From CAZSDW01 sp964605705 (GTDB taxonomy: Bacteria; Fidelibacterota; UBA2242): 19,966 bases of DNA. This document shows, piece after piece, positions 15,506 to 19,966 of the stretch (the stretch's first letter is position 1; each line of letters starts with the position of its first letter). The stretch spans positions 1 through 19,966 of the forward strand of contig CAZSDW010000051.1 in assembly GCA_964605705.1 (NCBI GenBank). Reading direction: 5' to 3'. A program made the position numbers and the translations under genes. Under the pieces are notes generated by a model. That model saw nothing but the letters and a program-made list of their open reading frames with translations, did no database searches and was not told where the DNA came from.

Positions 15506-16168
15506 ATGACGAATATAGAAGCAGTAATTTTTGATTTTGATGGGGTTGTTGTCGATACAGAACTGCTTTACGATGAAGCTGAGCGGGAAATTTTTGCGAT
15601 TTATAATATTAAAATCAGCGACAAGGACTTGATAGAGATAAAAGGATTGTCGGAAAAGATTTTTTTGGATTTGATTCAAAATCGTTACCGGATCACTGCC
15701 CCTGTTGATGAAATCCGGGCAAACAGTCAAAAAATTCTAAAAAGAGTATTTGCCAACAAGCTGGATTACATGCCGGGCTTTCTGGAATTTTTTAAAATGG
15801 TTGACCATCGTTTTAAAACCGGTCTGGTCACTTCCAGCTCGCGGGATTTACTGAACTGGATATTTGCAAACACACCTGTCCACAATCATTTTCATAAGAT
15901 TGTGACCACCGAAGATACCGAACAGGGGAAACCTTTTCCGGATCCTTACCTTAAAATGTGTCAGCTTCTGAGTGTCGCTCCGGAAAACGCCATTGTCATC
16001 GAAGATTCCATCAACGGGCTTCGGGCTGCCAAGGCAGCCCATACTGTGACGATTGGTTTTTTGAGTAGTTTTTCAGCCAAAGATTTAGCGGAAGCGGATT
16101 ACATTGCTCGGGATTATGATGAACTTGAGGAGCTGATTTTAAAAATTGTCGGGCAGCGAAAATTCTAA
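15506..16168 (+). CDS. HAD-superfamily phosphatase/phosphomutase (beta-phosphoglucomutase-like)
   Basis: The 220 residues contain the full HAD set of the beta-phosphoglucomutase-like group: IFDFDGVVVDTE (8-19, Asp10 and Asp12), TSSS in motif II (about 112-115), GKPFPDPY in motif III and IEDSINGLRAAKAA in motif IV. An alpha-helical C1 cap lies between motifs I and II. Family members are phosphatases of sugar phosphates and related compounds, or mutases. The Asp12 acid/base residue is present, so an active enzyme is expected, with unknown substrate. The start lies 4 bases after the nhaC-type stop, with a GGATAAAG-like ribosome-binding site inside that gene's end. It is the last gene of the plus-strand run before a 230-base spacer. 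Confidence 0.88.
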   Translation: MTNIEAVIFDFDGVVVDTELLYDEAEREIFAIYNIKISDKDLIEIKGLSEKIFLDLIQNRYRITAPVDEIRANSQKILKRVFANKLDYMPGFLEFFKMVDHRFKTGLVTSSSRDLLNWIFANTPVHNHFHKIVTTEDTEQGKPFPDPYLKMCQLLSVAPENAIVIEDSINGLRAAKAAHTVTIGFLSSFSAKDLAEADYIARDYDELEELILKIVGQRKF

Positions 16169-16217
16169 ATAATGCTTGCATTTAGTCTTGAATAAAATGA
16201 TATTACCGACCGGTCAA

Positions 16218-16247
16218 TTGTTATTTTAAGATGTTAATTTTCATAAT
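16218..16247 (+). promoter_or_regulatory. Possible promoter upstream of the toroid-repeat gene
   Basis: TTGTTA (16218-16223), an 18-base spacer and CATAAT (16242-16247) resemble a sigma70 promoter. It would start transcription near 16254 and give a leader of about 145 bases containing the hairpin at 16335-16380. It is the best candidate I can see between the two genes, though the spacer is AT-rich and chance matches are likely. Confidence 0.3.
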
Positions 16248-16334
16248 GATATTTCAAAGAAATTTTATTCGCAATTTTCTTTATTTTGCCCCTGACCTAT
16301 CCCGGTTAGCATTTAATTATACCCTTCTAAAATC

Positions 16335-16380
16335 AAATCCTGATCAGACCGTCCTTTATTCGGACTGTCTCCGGATTTTT
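16335..16380 (+). terminator. Terminator-like hairpin just before the toroid-repeat gene
   Basis: An outer stem AAATCC/GGATTT (16335-16340 with 16373-16378) encloses an internal loop and an inner stem AGACCGTCC/GGACTGTCT (16346-16354 with 16362-16370, one mismatch) with a 7-base loop. The T run ends at 16380. This is a rho-independent terminator shape on the plus strand, 18 bases before the next ATG. It either ends the antiporter-HAD transcript 170 bases late or acts as an attenuator in the leader of the following gene. No known riboswitch consensus was recognised. Confidence 0.6.
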
Positions 16381-16398
16381 ATATAGAAAAGAGCAATA

Positions 16399-17352
16399 AT
16401 GACAAAATCAAAAGATTGGTTAAGATTACTTAAAAAAGATCCCGTGCCGGTTCTTCTGAAAAAAGCACCGCTGCCGATCCGATACGCCACGGCTCAACGC
16501 TTTCTATCTGCCGATAGCACCCTGCTGGAATCTCTTAGAAACGAGATGTTGACATATAAACCGCGGGAACATTTGCTTAGTACTCAACAGGCAGATGGTG
16601 ATTGGCAAATCGAAAAGAAGTATAAAATTGAAGAACGCAACCGGGCAATGTCATTTTTACAACAATTGAAAAATATGTCCCAGTTACTGGACTTTGGCTG
16701 TACCAAGGATATGTCCCATGTTCAAAAGGGTATTATTGCACTGCTGAAGACCCAGAAACCCGATGGAAAATTTCCTCTGCTGCTGCATCATCACGGATAT
16801 GCTCTTTGGCTATTGGCGAATTATGGAATGATCGGGAATCCCTTTGTCGAAAAGGGATACCGCTGGCTGGCAAAACGCCAGCGTGAAGATGGTGGTTGGC
16901 TGTCTCCCTCAATGGTGCCTTCGGGCATGCCGTTTCAAACAGTCAAGAGTGGTATCTGGACGACGCTGTTTGCTTTTCAGGCGTTCAGCGTCCATTCGCG
17001 CCTGCGAAGCTCAGGAGTCTGTTTGAAAGCCGCTATGTTTGTGTTGAACAATTATCTCGAACAGAGTCACACCACGCTGTTTCCGGAACAGGACGCCTGG
17101 AACATGTTATATTCCGATTACTCCGATAATGGTTTGTTCCGGGGTGGAACACTGCGCTTTATCGAGGCATTTGTACCTCTTTCAGAGTTCTACAGTCACC
17201 CGAATTTTAAGAAAGCAGTCAACTGGCTGCTGGAGCAGCAGATGGATTCAGGACTTTTCCCGGCAATTGCCGGAAAATTCAAGGATGGTGATTTTGCAGT
17301 AACCCTCAGGTTTGTGACGGCTCTCAAGGAGATGAGCAGAATATCGAGTTAA
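16399..17352 (+). CDS. Alpha/alpha-toroid (prenyltransferase/squalene-cyclase-like repeat) protein of unknown function
   Basis: The 317 residues contain at least four repeats with the Q-x-x-D-G-x-W type signature of terpenoid cyclase/prenyltransferase toroids: QQADGDW (63-69), QKPDGKF (119-125), QREDGGW (161-167) and the variant QQMDSGLF (280-287). Between them are helical pairs such as YALWLLANYG (134-143) and GIWTTLFAFQAF (185-196). No DXDD motif of squalene-hopene cyclases is present, and the protein is about half the cyclase length, so it is unlikely to be a cyclase. It has no signal peptide, so a cytoplasmic location is likely. A binding or lid-like enzymatic role is possible, but the function is unknown. 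GAG lies just upstream of the ATG. A terminator-like hairpin precedes the gene closely. Confidence 0.8.
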   Translation: MTKSKDWLRLLKKDPVPVLLKKAPLPIRYATAQRFLSADSTLLESLRNEMLTYKPREHLLSTQQADGDWQIEKKYKIEERNRAMSFLQQLKNMSQLLDFGCTKDMSHVQKGIIALLKTQKPDGKFPLLLHHHGYALWLLANYGMIGNPFVEKGYRWLAKRQREDGGWLSPSMVPSGMPFQTVKSGIWTTLFAFQAFSVHSRLRSSGVCLKAAMFVLNNYLEQSHTTLFPEQDAWNMLYSDYSDNGLFRGGTLRFIEAFVPLSEFYSHPNFKKAVNWLLEQQMDSGLFPAIAGKFKDGDFAVTLRFVTALKEMSRISS

Positions 17353-17366
17353 ATTCGCACAGATAC

Positions 17367-17395
17367 TTGAATAAATTTAAAAACCTGATTATACT
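17367..17395 (+). promoter_or_regulatory. Sigma70-like promoter of lon
   Basis: TTGAAT (17367-17372), a 17-base spacer and TATACT (17390-17395) form the cleanest protein-gene promoter in the window. The start would be near 17402, giving a short leader with AAGGAG at 17413-17418, 6 bases before the lon ATG. I see no CIRCE inverted repeat, so HrcA control is not indicated. A heat-shock sigma factor site was not recognised. Confidence 0.6.
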
Positions 17396-17424
17396 ACAAC
17401 GAAGATGTTATTAAGGAGATTTTA

Positions 17425-19803
17425 ATGGCTGATGAAATAGATATTAAAGATACTGATAACGGTACTGAATCTGTAAAAGGTGTTCCGGAAATACTGCCGA
17501 TTATGGCATTACGGAATACGGTCCTGTTTCCCCAGCAGGTCATTCCGATTTATGTGGGACGGGAACGGTCACTGAAATTGGTTGAAGATTTACCGGAAGC
17601 CAAGCGCCGGATTGTCGTGGTCGCCCAGAAAGATGGCTCGATTGAAATACCGGACAAAGAGGATCTTTATGAATGGGGAACCATCGCCCAGGTACTGAAA
17701 ATATTTAATATGCCCGACGGTAGCAAGAGTGCCATTGTGCAGGGTATGGAACGAGCACGAATTCTGTCCTACATTCAGCAGGAACCCTATTTTAAAGGAG
17801 CCGTTCTGAAGGTTCAGGAATTTTACCAGCCTGGAATCGAAATCGACGCCCTTATTGCAAATATTCGGCAGTTATATGGTAAACTGATCAAAGTTGCTCC
17901 CTATCTGACCGAAGAACACACGATGATTCTGTCCAATATTCAACATCCGGGAAGATTGGTTGACCGTGCGATGCACCTTCTGAATGTACCGGTCGCTGAA
18001 AAACAGGAGGTGCTCGAGCACCTGAATGTCAAAACGCGCCTGGAGCGGGCGACAGTGGTGATTAACAAAGAAATCCAGCGAATCGAACTTGGAGAAATGA
18101 TTCAGTCCGAGGTTCAGGATGAAATCTCCAAAACCCAGCGGGAATATTTTCTGCGTGAACAGATGAGGACCATTAAAAAAGAGCTGGGTGAGGATGAGGG
18201 TACTGTTGAGATTAAAGAGCTGGAAGCCAAGATAGCCAAATCTCTGATGACCGAAGAAGCCCGCAAAGTGGCAGAAAAAGAACTGGATCGGCTGCAAAAA
18301 ATTCCACCAGCCTCACCGGAATATACCGTATCCCGAACCTATCTGGATTGGTTGGTTGATCTTCCCTGGGGAATTTTTACCAAGGACAATGTGGATGTTA
18401 AAAAAGCCAAGGAGAACCTTGATGAGGATCACTATGGGCTGGACAAGGTCAAGGATCGGGTAGTGGAATATCTGGCTGTCCGCAAGTTAAAAGAACAGGT
18501 AGAAAAAGACAGCGCTGTCAAAGGTCCGATTTTGTGTTTCGTGGGTCCTCCGGGGGTTGGTAAAACCTCCATGGGTAAATCCATCGCCCGGGCAATGGGG
18601 CGTAAGTTTGTACGTATTTCGCTGGGCGGCGTCAGAGATGAGGCGGAAATTCGTGGTCATCGTAGAACTTATATTGGAGCACTCCCGGGTCGGATTGTTC
18701 AAAGTATTCGTAAATCCGGTTCAAGTAATCCGATTTTCATGCTGGATGAAATTGATAAAGTGGGTGCCGATTTTCGTGGTGATCCGTCATCTGCCCTGTT
18801 AGAAGTGCTTGATCCCGAACAGAACAGTAGCTTCAGTGATCATTATCTGGAGGTGACATACGATCTTTCTAAAGTGATGTTTATCGCCACGGCGAATATG
18901 AACGATACGATCCTTCCCGCCTTACGCGATCGTATGGAAATGCTGGAATTTTCGGGTTATATTGAAGAAGAGAAACTGAATATCGCCAAGACTTTTTTAA
19001 TTCCCAAGCAGGTCAAAGAGCACGGTTTATCTCAGACAAAGGTTGAATTTCAGGATGATGCCATTCGCAAAATTATATCACATTATACTCGTGAAGCCGG
19101 TGTCAGGAATCTTGAGCGGGAAATTGCCAATATTTGTCGGAAAATTGCCCTTGATGTTGCCGGACACAAACGGAAGAAAAGCTTCGTTGTCAATGAGAAA
19201 CTTGTCGAAACCTATCTGGGTCCCCAGCGATTCTTCGTGGATATTGCCGAGCGGGCATCCAAACCGGGTGTGACGATTGGTCTGGCATGGACAGCGGTTG
19301 GTGGTGATATTCTGTTTATTGAAGCCACCGGAATGAAGGGTAAAGGTAATCTGCAGCTGACCGGTCAATTGGGTGAAGTGATGAAAGAATCCGCCGAAGC
19401 GGCGTTGAGTTATATTCGTTCCAATGCGACCGAACTGGAGATTGATGAAAAAACCTTCAGCGAGACCGATATTCATATTCACGTCCCGGCGGGAGCGATT
19501 CCTAAAGACGGACCATCGGCGGGCGTGACCATTCTGACGGCAGTATATTCATTACTGAAGAAGAAAAAGGTCAAAGACAATCTGGCAATGACGGGTGAAA
19601 TTACCCTGCGTGGGGCAGTGCTGCCGGTTGGTGGTATCAAGGAAAAAGTTCTGGCGGCACATCGGGCTGGTTTGAGGAGAGTGATATTACCAAATCATAA
19701 CCGTAAGGATATTGTGGAAATTCCCAAGCAGATTCAGAAAGAGATGAAGTTTGAATTTGTAAAAGAAATGTCCGAGGTGCTGGATCTGGCAGTTCGTAAA
19801 TAG
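17425..19803 (+). CDS. lon: ATP-dependent protease Lon (La), LonA type
   Basis: Lon is a hexameric cytoplasmic AAA+ protease that unfolds and degrades damaged and short-lived regulatory proteins. The 792 residues show the complete LonA layout. The N-terminal substrate domain (about 21-210) begins EILPIMALRNTVLFP. A coiled-coil linker covers about 211-300. The AAA+ module has Walker A GPPGVGKT (374-381) and Walker B IFMLDEID (437-444). The C-terminal protease domain has KDGPSAG (694-700, Ser698) and GGIKEKVLAAHRAG (736-749, Lys741). The 43-residue Ser-Lys spacing equals that of E. coli Lon (Ser679/Lys722). The N-terminus has about 20 extra acidic residues. The ATG has an ideal AAGGAG 6 bases upstream. 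No clpX or other protease gene is adjacent, and a tRNA gene follows after 84 bases. Confidence 0.98.
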   Translation: MADEIDIKDTDNGTESVKGVPEILPIMALRNTVLFPQQVIPIYVGRERSLKLVEDLPEAKRRIVVVAQKDGSIEIPDKEDLYEWGTIAQVLKIFNMPDGSKSAIVQGMERARILSYIQQEPYFKGAVLKVQEFYQPGIEIDALIANIRQLYGKLIKVAPYLTEEHTMILSNIQHPGRLVDRAMHLLNVPVAEKQEVLEHLNVKTRLERATVVINKEIQRIELGEMIQSEVQDEISKTQREYFLREQMRTIKKELGEDEGTVEIKELEAKIAKSLMTEEARKVAEKELDRLQKIPPASPEYTVSRTYLDWLVDLPWGIFTKDNVDVKKAKENLDEDHYGLDKVKDRVVEYLAVRKLKEQVEKDSAVKGPILCFVGPPGVGKTSMGKSIARAMGRKFVRISLGGVRDEAEIRGHRRTYIGALPGRIVQSIRKSGSSNPIFMLDEIDKVGADFRGDPSSALLEVLDPEQNSSFSDHYLEVTYDLSKVMFIATANMNDTILPALRDRMEMLEFSGYIEEEKLNIAKTFLIPKQVKEHGLSQTKVEFQDDAIRKIISHYTREAGVRNLEREIANICRKIALDVAGHKRKKSFVVNEKLVETYLGPQRFFVDIAERASKPGVTIGLAWTAVGGDILFIEATGMKGKGNLQLTGQLGEVMKESAEAALSYIRSNATELEIDEKTFSETDIHIHVPAGAIPKDGPSAGVTILTAVYSLLKKKKVKDNLAMTGEITLRGAVLPVGGIKEKVLAAHRAGLRRVILPNHNRKDIVEIPKQIQKEMKFEFVKEMSEVLDLAVRK

Positions 19804-19816
19804 CTAAATAAACTCG

Positions 19817-19856
19817 TTGATTTTTAAGATAGATTCCTTAAATTTTCGGGCTTTTT
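19817..19856 (+). promoter_or_regulatory. Promoter of tRNA-Val with GC-rich discriminator
   Basis: TTGATT (19817-19822), a 16-base spacer and TAAATT (19839-19844) are followed by the discriminator-like TTCGGGC (19845-19851) and TTTTT. The segment TTAAATTTTCGGGCTTTTT differs at only two positions from the corresponding minus-strand segment upstream of tRNA-Lys. This independent recurrence is the main evidence that the element is functional. The start would be near 19851, about 37 bases before the tRNA. Confidence 0.6.
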
Positions 19857-19887
19857 CAGTAGATAGCCCATACATTCTTCCGAAATC

Positions 19888-19961
19888 GGGCGCTTAGCTC
19901 AGCTGGTTAGAGCACCTGCCTTACAAGCAGGGGGTCACAAGTTCGAATCTTGTAGCGCCCA
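19888..19961 (+). tRNA. tRNA-Val (anticodon TAC)
   Basis: Full cloverleaf with acceptor stem GGGCGCT/AGCGCCC and discriminator A at 19961. The anticodon stem CCTGC/GCAGG closes the loop CTTACAA, giving anticodon TAC (Val). The T loop is TTCGAAT. CCA is not encoded (the sequence continues CACCC). It has its own upstream promoter element, so it need not depend on lon read-through. Confidence 0.97.
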
Positions 19962-19966
19962 CACCC

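Noticed and set aside
16198..16230. Ten-codon ORF (MILPTGQLLF) upstream of the terminator-like hairpin, as a leader peptide
   Set aside because: There is no ribosome-binding site and no run of a single amino acid, and it would lie partly upstream of the best promoter.
19848..19869. GGGCT/AGCCC hairpin between lon and tRNA-Val as a lon terminator
   Set aside because: The stem is only 5 bp with a 12-base loop and no following T run. The GGGCT half is better explained by the tRNA promoter discriminator.
1..19966. CRISPR arrays, insertion sequences, prophage or integrase genes at the tRNA ends
   Set aside because: I found no regular direct repeats, transposase or integrase motifs, or duplicated tRNA 3' ends by reading. 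The genes appear chromosomal and vertically inherited.

Overview
The window comes from a Gram-negative bacterium. It carries lipid A genes (lpxB, lpxK and a GnnA-like oxidoreductase) and a periplasmic, YibQ-type divergent polysaccharide deacetylase. Moderate GC, AT-rich spacers and a large secreted FG-GAP/Ig-like protein fit an uncultured member of the FCB superphylum or a neighbouring lineage. That placement is an impression from gene content, not a phylogenetic result. Two tRNA genes frame the window, tRNA-Lys(TTT) at the left edge (minus strand) and tRNA-Val(TAC) at the right edge (plus strand). I see no mobile element, phage gene or CRISPR array. All the long genes look intact.

Left part (1-5000): acetate kinase (ackA, minus) lies just upstream of tRNA-Lys. 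A 405-base AT-rich spacer separates it from a divergent gene for a 1070-residue exported protein. That protein has an N-terminal FG-GAP/VCBS-like region, five Ig/cadherin-like repeats (one with a large insert) and a hydrophobic C-terminal tail. It has a good sigma70-like promoter and a strong terminator that lies inside the 3' end of the convergent lpxK gene.

Middle left (4974-8850): a compact minus-strand operon reads Gfo/Idh/MocA oxidoreductase (probably GnnA-like), isoprenylcysteine-methyltransferase-like membrane enzyme, lpxB, lpxK. Spacings run from an 11-base overlap to a 9-base gap. This is a lipid A/LPS operon with an unexpected membrane methyltransferase homologue inside it.

Middle right (8851-16168): a plus-strand run reads divergent polysaccharide deacetylase, PdxJ-fold protein, asparaginase II family protein, HAD hydrolase, GAF-PAS histidine kinase-like protein, NhaC-type antiporter, HAD phosphatase. 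Three neighbours in this run belong to recognisable enzyme families but have lost key residues. The PdxJ-like protein lacks essentially all family catalytic residues. The asparaginase II protein has Asn where the first Ser-Lys tandem needs Lys. The kinase-like protein has degenerate ATP-binding boxes. This run is the least ordinary part of the window.

Right part (16169-19966): a 230-base spacer ends in a terminator-like hairpin only about 20 bases before a gene for an alpha/alpha-toroid (prenyltransferase/squalene-cyclase-like repeat) protein. Then come a canonical promoter, the Lon protease gene and tRNA-Val. The two tRNA genes share a near-identical -10/discriminator element, TTAAATTT-NN-GGGCTTTTT, which points to a common, possibly growth-rate-controlled tRNA promoter class in this genome.
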